In this document: piece after piece, positions 25,804-33,814 of the stretch
How positions within the stretch are numbered: the first letter of the stretch is position 1
Layout: the number at the start of each line of letters is the position of its first letter
DNA from: Amycolatopsis xylanica
Lineage (GTDB): Bacteria; Actinomycetota; Actinomycetes; Mycobacteriales; Pseudonocardiaceae
DNA: 64,000 nucleotides
NCBI RefSeq assembly: GCF_900107045.1
Contig: NZ_FNON01000002.1
Location: 992,001 to 1,056,000, forward strand
Direction of reading: 5' to 3'
Notes under the pieces: generated by a model
What the model saw: the letters and a program-made list of their open reading frames with translations, nothing else
Told to the model about the DNA's origin: nothing
Databases searched by the model: none
Translations under genes and position numbers: made by a program

Positions 25804-28650
25804 TCACAGCACGATGTTGACCAACCGGCCCGGCACGACGATGACCTTGCGCGGCGCGCCGCCGTTCAGCAGCGCGGCGACCTTCTCCTCGGCCAGCGCG
25901 GCCGCTTCGACGGCGTCCTTGCCCGCGTCGGCGGGCACGACGACGCGCGAGCGCACCTTGCCGTTGACCTGGATCGGGTACTCGACCGTGTCTTCGACCA
26001 GATACTTCTCGTCCACCACCGGGAACGGGCCCTGCACCAGGGAATCCGCGTGCCCCAGGCGCTGCCACAGCTCTTCGGCGATGTGCGGGGCCAGCGGCGC
26101 CAGCATCAGCACCAGCGGCTCCGCCAGTTCACGCGGGACAGCGTCCGCCGAACCGTAGGTCTTGGTCAGGTGGTTGTTCAGCTCGATCAGCTTGGCGCCC
26201 GCCGTGTTGAACCGCAGCTCCGCGTAGTCCTCGCGGACACCCGCGATGGTCTTGTGCAGCAGCTTGCGGTCCGCTTCGGACGCGTCCACATTGGACACTC
26301 GCAGCTCGCCGGTGTTCTCGTCGACGACCAGTCGCCACAGCCGCTGCAGGAACCGTTGCGAGCCAACAACATCCTTGGTCGCCCACGGCCGCGAGACGTC
26401 CAGTGGGCCCATCGACATCTCGTAGAACCGGAAGGTGTCGGCGCCGTACGACTCGCACATCTCGTCGGGGGTGACGACGTTGCGCTCGGTCTTGCCCATC
26501 TTCCCGTACTGCTGGAAGACCTCTTGGCCGTCGTAGAAGAACTTCCCGTCCTTCTCGACGACCTCCTCGGCTGGCACGAAAACGTCGCGCGCGTCCTTGT
26601 ACGCGTAGGCCTGGACGTAGCCCTGGTTGAACAGCCTGCGGTACGGCTCCTTGGCCGACAGGTGCCCCAGGTCGAACAGCACCTTCTGCCAGAAGCGCGA
26701 GTACAGCAGGTGCAGCACCGCGTGCTCGACACCGCCGACGTACAGGTCGGTGCCACCGGGGTCGTCGACGCCGTGCTCGGCGGGCCGCGGGCCGGACCAG
26801 TACTCCTCGTTCTCCGGCGCCACGAACACCTCGGTGTTCGTCGGGTCGATGTAGCGCAGCTGGTACCAGCACGAACCAGCCCAGTTGGGCATCGTGTTGG
26901 TGTCGCGGCGATACGTCTTCAGCCCGTCGCCCAGGTCCAGCTCGACCTCGACCCACTCGGTCGCGCGCGCCAGCGGCGGCGACGGCTCGGAGTCGGCGTT
27001 GTCCGGCTCGAAGGTGATCGGCGTGTAGTCGTCGATCTCGGGCAGCACCACCGGCAGCATGCTGTCGGGCAGCGCGTGCACCTGGCCGTCCTCGTCGTAG
27101 ACCACCGGGAACGGCTCGCCCCAGTAGCGCTGCCGGGAGAACAGCCAGTCACGCAGCTTGTACTGGATGGTGCCGCGGCCGCTGCCGTGCTCCTCCAGCC
27201 AGCCGATGATGGTCTTCTTGGCCTCGTCGATGGCCATGCCGTCCAGGAAGCCCGAGTTGATCGCCGGGCCATCGCCGGTGTACGCGTTTCCGTCGAAGTC
27301 CTTCGACGGCTGCACCGTGCGGATGATCTCCAGGCCGAACTTCTCGGCGAACTCCCAGTCACGCCCGTCCTGGCCGGGCACGGCCATGATCGCGCCGGTG
27401 CCGTAACCCATCAGGACATAGTCGGCGACGAAGACCGGGATCTCCTTGCCGTTGACCGGGTTGACCGCGTACGAGCCGGTGAAGACGCCGGTCTTCTCCT
27501 TGCTCTCCTGGCGGTCCAGCTCGGACTTGCGCGCGGCGGCCTTCCGGTACGCGGCGACGGCCTCGGCGGGCGTCGCGGCGTCACCGGTCCACCTCGCGTC
27601 GACGCCTTCGGGCCACGTCGCGGCCGTCAGCGTGTCGACCAGCGGGTTCTCCGGGGCCAGCACCACGTAGGTGGCGCCGAACAGCGTGTCGGGCCGGGTC
27701 GTGAAGACCTCGATCTCGGACTCGCCCGCCTTGAAGGTCACCCTGGCGCCGTGCGAGCGGCCGATCCAGTTCCGCTGCATGGCCTTGACCTTGTCGGGCC
27801 AGTCCAGCAGGTCCAGGTCGTCGACCAGCCGGTCGGCGTACGCGGTGATCCGCATCTTCCACTGGCGCAGGTTGCGCCGGAAGACGGGGAAGTTGCCGCG
27901 CTCGCTGCGCCCCTCGGAGGTGACCTCCTCGTTCGACAGCACGGTGCCCAGCCCCGGGCACCAGTTCACCGGCGCCTCGGAGATGTAGACCAGCCGGTGC
28001 CCGTCGATGATCTCGCGCTGCTCGGCGCGGGTCAGCTCACACCAGTTGCGGCCGTCCGGGGTACGGCGCTTGTCCTGCGCGTACTCGGTCTCCAGCTCGA
28101 TGATCGGGCGGGCCTTGCCCAGCTTCTCGTCGTAGTAGGAGTTGAAGATCTGCAGGAAGATCCACTGCGTCCAGCGGTAGTACTCCGGGTCGGAGGTGCG
28201 GATGCGGCGGCGGTCGTCGTGGCCGAGGCCCAGCCGGCGCAGCTGGCGCAGGTAGTTCTGGACGTTCTCTTCGGTGGTCTCCGCCGGGTGCCGCCCGGTG
28301 CGGATCGCGTACTGCTCGGCGGGCAGGCCGAACGCGTCGAAGCCCATCGTGTGCAGCACGTTGCGCCCGATCATCCGGTGGTACCGGGCGTAGACGTCGG
28401 TGCTGATGAAGCCCAGCGGGTGCCCGACGTGCAGGCCCGCGCCGGACGGGTACGGGAACATGTCCTGCACGAACAGCTTGTCCGACGGGACCAGCACGTC
28501 CTCTTCGGCGAGCGGCCCGACCGGGTTCGGCGCGTGGTACGTGCCGTGGTCGGCCCAGTAGTCCTGCCAGCGCTGCTCGATGCGCCCCGCCAGCTCCGCG
28601 GTATAGCGGTGCTCGGGGGCTGCGCTCGTCTCGCCGGTGGCCTCAGTCAT
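25804..28650 (-). CDS. leuS: leucyl-tRNA synthetase
   Basis: The enzyme charges tRNA-Leu and is 948 residues, normal for actinobacterial LeuRS. The class I HIGH motif appears as HVGH at residues 73-76, and editing-domain features are present ([11 protein letters not shown]). The KMSKS loop reads KMGKT at 717-721, a variant with Gly and Thr in place of the two Ser. The ATG follows GGAGGAATAGGGCG. The 5' leader encodes a short Leu-rich peptide and two hairpins, so expression may respond to leucyl-tRNA supply. Confidence 0.97.
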   Translation of the reverse strand: MTEATGETSAAPEHRYTAELAGRIEQRWQDYWADHGTYHAPNPVGPLAEEDVLVPSDKLFVQDMFPYPSGAGLHVGHPLGFISTDVYARYHRMIGRNVLHTMGFDAFGLPAEQYAIRTGRHPAETTEENVQNYLRQLRRLGLGHDDRRRIRTSDPEYYRWTQWIFLQIFNSYYDEKLGKARPIIELETEYAQDKRRTPDGRNWCELTRAEQREIIDGHRLVYISEAPVNWCPGLGTVLSNEEVTSEGRSERGNFPVFRRNLRQWKMRITAYADRLVDDLDLLDWPDKVKAMQRNWIGRSHGARVTFKAGESEIEVFTTRPDTLFGATYVVLAPENPLVDTLTAATWPEGVDARWTGDAATPAEAVAAYRKAAARKSELDRQESKEKTGVFTGSYAVNPVNGKEIPVFVADYVLMGYGTGAIMAVPGQDGRDWEFAEKFGLEIIRTVQPSKDFDGNAYTGDGPAINSGFLDGMAIDEAKKTIIGWLEEHGSGRGTIQYKLRDWLFSRQRYWGEPFPVVYDEDGQVHALPDSMLPVVLPEIDDYTPITFEPDNADSEPSPPLARATEWVEVELDLGDGLKTYRRDTNTMPNWAGSCWYQLRYIDPTNTEVFVAPENEEYWSGPRPAEHGVDDPGGTDLYVGGVEHAVLHLLYSRFWQKVLFDLGHLSAKEPYRRLFNQGYVQAYAYKDARDVFVPAEEVVEKDGKFFYDGQEVFQQYGKMGKTERNVVTPDEMCESYGADTFRFYEMSMGPLDVSRPWATKDVVGSQRFLQRLWRLVVDENTGELRVSNVDASEADRKLLHKTIAGVREDYAELRFNTAGAKLIELNNHLTKTYGSADAVPRELAEPLVLMLAPLAPHIAEELWQRLGHADSLVQGPFPVVDEKYLVEDTVEYPIQVNGKVRSRVVVPADAGKDAVEAAALAEEKVAALLNGGAPRKVIVVPGRLVNIVL

Positions 28651-28688
28651 CGCCCTATTCCTCCGTGTCGAACTCCAGAAACAACTCG

Positions 28689-28718
28689 ACCCCTCAGCCC
28701 AGAGGGCGTGAGGGGTCG
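28689..28718 (-). terminator. second hairpin of the leuS leader (terminator-like)
   Basis: A 9-base-pair stem GACCCCTCA/TGAGGGGTC encloses a smaller GCCC/GGGC stem. On the minus strand it is followed by GAGTTGTTT, a short T-rich run, and then by 30 bases to the leuS ATG. It lies directly against the first hairpin. It could act as an attenuator. Confidence 0.6.
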
Positions 28719-28752
28719 CCGCGCTGATCCGTGTGGCGGACTCAGCGCGGCA
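28719..28752 (-). promoter_or_regulatory. first hairpin of the leuS leader, containing the leader-peptide stop
   Basis: A perfect 10-base-pair stem (GCCGCGCTGA and its complement) has a 14-base loop. Its 5' arm includes the last two codons and the TGA of the leader peptide, so a ribosome that finishes the peptide would occupy and open this stem. One stalled at the Leu codons just upstream would leave it free. It could alternatively be the terminator of the upstream secreted-esterase gene. Confidence 0.55.
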
Positions 28753-28790
28753 GGCTAAGGAGCAGCCGAGCCGTATTCATGGGTTTCATG
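28743..28790 (-). CDS. leuS leader peptide candidate
   Basis: The 15-codon reading frame translates to [15 protein letters not shown]. It contains four Leu in five codons (CTG CTC CTT AGC CTG) and then stops inside the first leader hairpin. A TACCAT -10-like box at 28794-28789 lies 7 bases before the second ATG (28781), so a leaderless 12-residue version [12 protein letters not shown] is equally possible. A Leu run directly before tandem hairpins ahead of leucyl-tRNA synthetase is the expected design of ribosome-mediated attenuation. It is short, so chance cannot be dismissed. Confidence 0.55.
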
Positions 28791-28815
28791 GTAACTGCCT
28801 GGTCCAAGCCCTTGG

Positions 28816-29949
28816 TCAGCGGAGGGCGAGAGCGAAGATCTGGGTCACCTGGGTCGCGGAGAAATTGTTGTCGCTGACCAGCACGAGGGTTCGCTCACCG
28901 GTACGCAGGCGCGGACCCCAGGTGATCCCCTCGACGTTGTCCACAGTAGACAGCCCGACGTCGGCGAGATCGGCGATCAACCGCTTCTTCACGGGTTTCA
29001 CCGACTTGGCGTCGGCCAGCGAGGCCACGTTCAGCACGTTGGTGGCGCCCTTGGTGTCGAATTCGAAGATCCGGATCTTGTTGCCGACCCCGGTGACGAA
29101 CGAGCGCTCGAGCGCCAGGAACTTCGTCGGGTCGAGCGGGTCGGCCGCCAGCAGCGACGAGATGCCGGTGGTCGCGAACGCGCCAGCCGGGTTCGGCGAG
29201 GCGAAGACCTTCTCCTCGGGGTACGCGTACTGGGCGAGCACCGGCCCGAACCGGCTCTGCACGGTGATGCGGTCGAGCGCGCCGTGCTCGGTGTTCGCGT
29301 CGGGACCGTCCTGCAGCAGCGGCCCCTCGTTCGACGAGACCACGAGCGAGCCGCAGGCCGCGAAGGTCAGGCCTTCGAGCACCAGATTCTGCCGGGGACC
29401 GGCGGTGGTCGTCATCTTCTCGCTGGGAAGGATCGGCAGGTCACGGACGTATTCGCCGTCGCGGCGCGCCTCGCGGACGGACGGGTCGATCAACGTGGTG
29501 GCGTTGCGCTCACCCTCCTGCGACCAGAAGTAATGCCCGGTCCACGGGTCCACCCGCAGCTCCTCCGGGTCGACCGTCTGCTCGTTCTGCGGCAGCTTCG
29601 GGTCGTTCTGGGCCAGCGGCGGGTACGTCTTGCCGTCCGGCCGCAGGAACGGGTGGGTGCCGGTGAAGGTGACCGGCGACACACCCTCGGCGCCGACCTG
29701 GAACTTCGCCGAGTAGAAGCGCGCCGGGTTGATGGCGGACCGGTCATCGGCGATGAACACGTACTCGCCGGTGCGCGCGTCGAAGTCGATGCTGGAGAGG
29801 CCACCCACGGTGGTGCCTTGGAATTGCAGCGCGTTCGGCACGATCTGTTCACCGAGCAGGCGAACCTTGCCGGCGGCTTCGGCGGGAACACTCGAAAGGC
29901 TGAGGGCCATTGACCCGATCAGCGCAGCGGTGAGTACACGACGTGACAT
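28816..29949 (-). CDS. secreted esterase-like protein of the phytase-like family
   Basis: I chose the ATG at 29949 (MSRRVLTAALIGSMALSLSS), which begins the signal peptide directly. The mature protein of about 350 residues has the repeating beta-propeller phrases of the 'esterase-like activity of phytase' family: GGLSSIDFDARTGEYVFIAD, DPEELRVDPWTGHYFWSQEGE and STVDNVEGITWGP near the end. Acidic residues in these loops are probably metal or phosphate ligands. It is exported and may release phosphate or hydrolyse esters. It lies upstream of leuS on the same strand. Confidence 0.85.
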   Translation of the reverse strand: MSRRVLTAALIGSMALSLSSVPAEAAGKVRLLGEQIVPNALQFQGTTVGGLSSIDFDARTGEYVFIADDRSAINPARFYSAKFQVGAEGVSPVTFTGTHPFLRPDGKTYPPLAQNDPKLPQNEQTVDPEELRVDPWTGHYFWSQEGERNATTLIDPSVREARRDGEYVRDLPILPSEKMTTTAGPRQNLVLEGLTFAACGSLVVSSNEGPLLQDGPDANTEHGALDRITVQSRFGPVLAQYAYPEEKVFASPNPAGAFATTGISSLLAADPLDPTKFLALERSFVTGVGNKIRIFEFDTKGATNVLNVASLADAKSVKPVKKRLIADLADVGLSTVDNVEGITWGPRLRTGERTLVLVSDNNFSATQVTQIFALALR

Positions 29950-30002
29950 GGTCTGTAGCACAGTCGGTCAGGGTATCCAGCAGGTTGCCAAGACGTCACG
30001 CT

Positions 30003-30014
30003 TATCCTCGAAGG
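30003..30014 (+). promoter_or_regulatory. leaderless -10 box of the SdpI-like gene
   Basis: TATCCT at 30003-30008 is followed by 6 bases and then the GTG start. Confidence 0.5.
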
Positions 30015-30437
30015 GTGTTCGCACTCGCGCTGGTCCCGATACTGCTGGGTCTCCTCGTCGCCTGGGGAGGTTTCCTCGGCTGGCGGGAGAAGCTGCCCCG
30101 TGACCGCGGCGCCGGGTTGCGCACCGCGGCGACCATGGCGAGCGACGAGGCCTTCCGCCTCGGCAACAAGGTCGCCGGGCTCCCGACACTGGCAGGCGGC
30201 CTGGTCGCCGTGCTCGCCGGCATCGGCGGCCTGTTCTCGCCGACCACCGGTGGCACGGTGATCGCGGCGGTCATCGGCCTGCTCGGGCTGGCCGGGCTGG
30301 TCATCGGCGGCGCCGCGCTCGGCACCAAGGCCGCGGCGACCGTTCCCGCACCCGAGCCAGCCGCACCGGCGGGCTGCAGCGGCTGCGCCTGCGGCGCGGG
30401 CGGCTGCGGCGTGCTCCAGAAGACCGCCGAAGCCTAG
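30015..30437 (+). CDS. SdpI/YhfL-like membrane protein with Cys-rich tail
   Basis: The GTG at 30015 starts directly in the first membrane helix (FALALVPILLGLLVAWGGFLG) and has a correctly spaced -10 box, so longer upstream readings are unlikely. The SdpI signature GLRTAATMASDEAFRLGNKVAG follows, then two more hydrophobic stretches. SdpI of Bacillus gives immunity to the SDP killing peptide; most actinobacterial homologues are uncharacterised. The last 25 of its 140 residues carry five Cys in CSGCACGAGGC plus Pro/Ala linker. It converges on the YqgE gene, and their stop codons share CTAG. Confidence 0.8.
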   Translation: MFALALVPILLGLLVAWGGFLGWREKLPRDRGAGLRTAATMASDEAFRLGNKVAGLPTLAGGLVAVLAGIGGLFSPTTGGTVIAAVIGLLGLAGLVIGGAALGTKAAATVPAPEPAAPAGCSGCACGAGGCGVLQKTAEA

Positions 30438-31015
30438 TTCCGCTGCAGGTCACCGGGGTGCGTGGCCAACAGCGCTGTCGGGATGCCCTGACGGCGCAGC
30501 ACCTGTCCCCAGAGATCCTTGTGCGGTGAAGCGAGGACGTCGCTGGGCAGCGCGGGCACGATGACCCAGTCGTCCCGGTCGATCTCGCCAGCGAGCTGAC
30601 CGGAGTCCCACCCGGCGTACCCGGCGAAAACCCGGACCCCGCGTACCTTGGGCAGCAGTTCCTCGGGATCGGTGTCGAGATCCACCAGCGCGACCGGCCC
30701 GCGAACGGCGATCACGCCAGGCACGGTGGCGGCCGTCTCCCCGGTACGCAGCGCGGCCAGGCACAACGCGGTCTTCTTCTCGACCGGCCCGCCAACGAAC
30801 ACCGACTGCGGCTCGGCCACATGACGTCCCCAGTTGGGCAGCACGTCGTCGACCGGCACGTCACTCGGCCGGTTGAGCACCACGCCGAGGGTGCCCTCGT
30901 CCCGGTGATCGATGACGAACACGACCGTCCGCTTGAAGTTGGGGTCGAACATCGTGGGGGCGGCGACCAGGAGTGTTCCCGGTTCAACCTCGGCGTCCGC
31001 TGGCACGCCGCCCAT
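30434..31015 (-). CDS. YqgE/AlgH family protein
   Basis: The 193-residue protein from the ATG at 31015 matches YqgE/AlgH along its length: GTLLVAAPTMFDPNFKRTVVFVIDH, GTLGVVLNRPSDVP, VFVGGPVEKKTALCL and VRVFAGYAGWDSGQLAGEI. Longer upstream readings are out of register with the family. YqgE proteins are widespread and have an uncertain, possibly regulatory, role. The start has a GGTGGG ribosome site close by. Confidence 0.9.
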   Translation of the reverse strand: MGGVPADAEVEPGTLLVAAPTMFDPNFKRTVVFVIDHRDEGTLGVVLNRPSDVPVDDVLPNWGRHVAEPQSVFVGGPVEKKTALCLAALRTGETAATVPGVIAVRGPVALVDLDTDPEELLPKVRGVRVFAGYAGWDSGQLAGEIDRDDWVIVPALPSDVLASPHKDLWGQVLRRQGIPTALLATHPGDLQRN

Positions 31016-31425
31016 GATCCCACCGTCTGCAACAGAAAGTCTTCGGCCCAGGGAACAACAGACCCATATGCCTCGTTGGACACAGTGGTCGGTGCACTCC
31101 GTGTCCCCCGGGCTCACTGAAGAACCGCCTTTGTGGAATACCAGTCCGGCTGGAGCCACACTGCGCATAGCCGCCGTGAGGCGATACGAGTGCGCCGGCC
31201 TCCACCTGTTCGCGGCCCTGCGGGCCGCTCCCAGAGTGGCGCCCTCGAGTGCTGACCCGGGGGGCCGAGCCCCCCGGACCCCCACGGTGCGGCACGTTCC
31301 TGACCCAGCGTGGTCACCTCTAAATACGAGTGCGGCACGTTCCTGACCCAGCGTGGTCGCCAGTTGGCGGTGAAGCGCCGTATGTGCTGATCCTCGAGGT
31401 GGGTGGGCGGCTTTAGGCTTTGGGC
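31016..31425. other. 410-base intergenic region with hairpins and a 29-base direct repeat
   Basis: I see no gene. The region holds GC hairpins around 31212-31228 and at 31257-31277 (stem CCGGGGGG/CCCCCCGG), then two identical 29-base repeats, then the MFS promoter (TAGGCT at 31414-31419, 6 bases before GTG). The hairpin at 31257-31277 could end leftward or rightward transcripts. Confidence 0.6.
31287..31358. repeat. 29-base direct repeat, two copies
   Basis: The sequence beginning GTGCGGCACGTTCCTGACCC occurs at 31287-31315 and 31330-31358 without a mismatch, giving a 43-base period. The spacer is AT-richer (ACCTCTAAATACGA). No gene spans it. Confidence 0.85.
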
Positions 31426-32742
31426 GTGACTACTAGCGCGCGGGCTGCTACTCCGGACCGGATCGGTCCGCGGGCGTTGATGCGCGATCCCGAGTTTCGG
31501 CGGTTGCTGTGGACTCGGTTCGCCGTGCAGTGGGCTGTGGGGATGTACCGGGCCGGGTTGGCCGGGGCCGTTCTCTTCAATCCGGAGCGGGAGACCGATC
31601 CGCTCGCCATCGCTGGTGGGTTCGCCGCGCTGTTGTTGCCTTATTCGCTGGTGGGGCCGTTCGCCGGGGCGTTGCTCGATCGGTGGGATCGGCGCCGGGT
31701 GCTGATGTTCGCGAACCTGCTGCACGCGGTGGCGATCGTGGTGTCGGCCGCTTCGGTGGGCCTGGGTGCCTCGTCGGTGGCTTTGTTCGCCTTGGCGCTC
31801 TGCGCCGAGGGGATCTCGCGGTTCATCGGGTCCGGGCTTTCCGCTTCGCTGCCGCACGTGGTGCCTGCCGGGGCGATCGTGAGCGCGAACGCCTTCGCCA
31901 CCACGCTCGGCTCCGTGGTCGCGGTGCTCGGCGGTGGCTGCGCGATCGGGCTGCGTGCGCTTTTCGGGTCCGATGACGCGGGCTCGGCCAGCACCACGGC
32001 GTTCGCGGCGATCGGGGTGGTGCTGGCCGCCGCCATCGCCACGCGGTTCGCGCGCGGGGTGCTCGGGCCGTCCACCGTGGACGAACCGGCCAGCGCCGTG
32101 CTGGCGGTGGCCAGGGGACTGGCCGATGGGGCGCGGGCCGCCGTGCGAGCGCCGAGTGTGACCGCCGGGTTCATCGCGTTGTTCGCGCATCGGGCCTCGT
32201 TCGGGGCGTCGTTGCTGGTGACCGTGCTGCTCATGCGGAACTCGTTCACCGACCACGGGATCTTCCGCGCCGGGCTGCCCGGGCTCGGGCAGATGGCGGC
32301 ACTGGCCGGTGCCGGGATCCTGATCGCCGGGCTGCTGACCGCGCGGTTCATCGCGAAGTTCGGCAGGCGCAAGGTCGTGGTCGGCGCGCTGATCCTCGCC
32401 GCGCTGGCGCAGGCGGGGCTGGGGTTGCCGATGGAGTTGCCGACCGTGTTGCTCGCTTCGTTCGTGATCACCGGGGCCGGGCAGATGCTGAAGCTGGGTG
32501 TCGACTCGTCGATCCAGTCGGATGTCGGCGACGAGTCGCGCGGGCGGGTGTTCGCCTTGTACGACACGCTCTTCAACATCACCCAGGTGGCCGCAGTGAC
32601 CTTCGCCGCCTTGGTCGTGCCCGCGGATGGGCACTCGGCCGGGCTTTTGCTGGCCGCGACGGCGTTTTACCTGCTCGGAGCCATTGGCTACCTGATCGCC
32701 GTGCGACGCACTCCATTCGCAAGTGCAAGCGATCCCGTCTGA
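31426..32742 (+). CDS. MFS transporter
   Basis: The GTG at 31426 is 6 bases after TAGGCT, so the message is probably leaderless. The 438-residue protein has about 12 membrane segments, and the MFS loop motif between helices 2 and 3 appears as GALLDRWDRRRVLM. A mid-protein basic loop AKFGRRKVVVGA marks the second half. It resembles enterobactin/macrolide-type exporters of the MFS_3 group. Substrate is unknown. It lies directly upstream of the large T7SS toxin locus but looks separately transcribed. Confidence 0.88.
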   Translation: MTTSARAATPDRIGPRALMRDPEFRRLLWTRFAVQWAVGMYRAGLAGAVLFNPERETDPLAIAGGFAALLLPYSLVGPFAGALLDRWDRRRVLMFANLLHAVAIVVSAASVGLGASSVALFALALCAEGISRFIGSGLSASLPHVVPAGAIVSANAFATTLGSVVAVLGGGCAIGLRALFGSDDAGSASTTAFAAIGVVLAAAIATRFARGVLGPSTVDEPASAVLAVARGLADGARAAVRAPSVTAGFIALFAHRASFGASLLVTVLLMRNSFTDHGIFRAGLPGLGQMAALAGAGILIAGLLTARFIAKFGRRKVVVGALILAALAQAGLGLPMELPTVLLASFVITGAGQMLKLGVDSSIQSDVGDESRGRVFALYDTLFNITQVAAVTFAALVVPADGHSAGLLLAATAFYLLGAIGYLIAVRRTPFASASDPV

Positions 32743-32828
32743 TCGGCGGAACGGTGAGTGAGGTAATGCTGCTGCCATTAGGGTGAAGCCCACCTCATTC
32801 AGCAGAGCGACGACTTCGGGGAGTTCGC

Positions 32829-33473
32829 GTGACTACGCCTGGCGATGACCGTGCGCGGTTGGAAGCGCGGAACGCCGCCATGAAGGACACGGTCGACTCG
32901 CTGCTCGAACAGTTCACCAAGCAGACCGAGCAGCTCCGCGAGGCGCAGACCACCGCGTCGCAGCTGTCGGCGCAGGTGAGCTCGCCCGACGGCCTTGTCA
33001 AAGCCACCATCGACTCGAGTGGCTCGCTGGCGCAGCTCAGCTTCGCGCCGCAGACGTTCGAGCGCACCAATCCCGCGCAGCTGGCGAACACCGTGCTCAC
33101 CCTGGTCCGCCAGGGCAGCCTGCAGGTGAAGCAGCAGGTCGCGGACCTGATGGCGCCGATCACCGGCGATCTGCCCGACCTCGCCGACATGATCGAGGGC
33201 GCCCCGTCGCTCGAGGGCCTGCTGCCGCCGATGCCGACGTTCCTCGAGCAGGACGTGCCACCGCCGGCGCCGCCGCGGCCCGAATCGATCGAAGACCCCG
33301 ACGCCGGTTCGATCCTGCGCGGAGCCTCCGAGACGGCGCCGCCGCCACCTCCCGCACCGCCTCGCCCGGCGCCGATGCCGGCGCCCAAACCGGCTTCGCA
33401 GCGACGATCCAGGCCGCAGCCTGCCGAAGAAGACGAAGAGCCGCCATCGAGCTGGCTTCGAGGCGGTAACTGA
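32829..33473 (+). CDS. YbaB/EbfC-family protein heading the large toxin operon
   Basis: This 214-residue GTG-start protein follows GGGGAG. Residues 10-110 form a YbaB-like domain (helix ARLEARNAAMKDTVDSLLEQ, strand GLVKATIDSSGSLAQLSF, helix NTVLTLVRQGSLQVKQQVAD). The rest is a Pro-rich, then basic tail ending in SSWLRGGN. Its paralogue at 23072-23572 heads the other T7SS-like operon. TGATG joins it to the next gene. A candidate promoter box TAGGGT lies at 32779-32784. Confidence 0.78.
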   Translation: MTTPGDDRARLEARNAAMKDTVDSLLEQFTKQTEQLREAQTTASQLSAQVSSPDGLVKATIDSSGSLAQLSFAPQTFERTNPAQLANTVLTLVRQGSLQVKQQVADLMAPITGDLPDLADMIEGAPSLEGLLPPMPTFLEQDVPPPAPPRPESIEDPDAGSILRGASETAPPPPPAPPRPAPMPAPKPASQRRSRPQPAEEDEEPPSSWLRGGN

Positions 33474-33811
33474 TGCCGAACGGTGGGGGTACCGGCGGCT
33501 CAGGGGGATTCACAGCCGAACCGGACGCGGTGATGGTCGCCGCCAAGGGCTTTCTCAACGCCGCCGACCAGCTCGAAGAGGCGACCAAGGCGTTGCAGAG
33601 CGCGCTCGCGGCGCAGGGCGAATGCTGGGGAGATGACGACTCCGGCAAGGAGTTCGCCAAGGACTACGTGCCGGGCGCGGAAGGCGGCGTGGAGGGCTTC
33701 GGCTCGCTCGTCGAGGGACTGCGCGGCATGCACCAGAACGTCGACACGGCCATGCAGAGCATCACCGGCGCTGAGGACATCGCCCAGACCGCCTTCAAAA
33801 AGGGGCGATAG
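33473..33811 (+). CDS. WXG100-like T7SS protein
   Basis: This 112-residue protein has two helices separated by a turn with CWGDDDSG, close to the WxG motif, and a hydrophobic heptad second helix (VEGFGSLVEGLRGMHQNVDTAM). It is probably the small secretion partner of the giant protein that starts 3 bases after its stop. The first base of its ATG is the last base of the preceding stop. Confidence 0.75.
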   Translation: MPNGGGTGGSGGFTAEPDAVMVAAKGFLNAADQLEEATKALQSALAAQGECWGDDDSGKEFAKDYVPGAEGGVEGFGSLVEGLRGMHQNVDTAMQSITGAEDIAQTAFKKGR

Positions 33812-33814
33812 CGC

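Noticed and set aside
28689..28752. T-box riboswitch ahead of leuS
   Set aside because: The T-box sequence (AGGGTGG-like) is absent; the leader fits peptide-mediated attenuation better.
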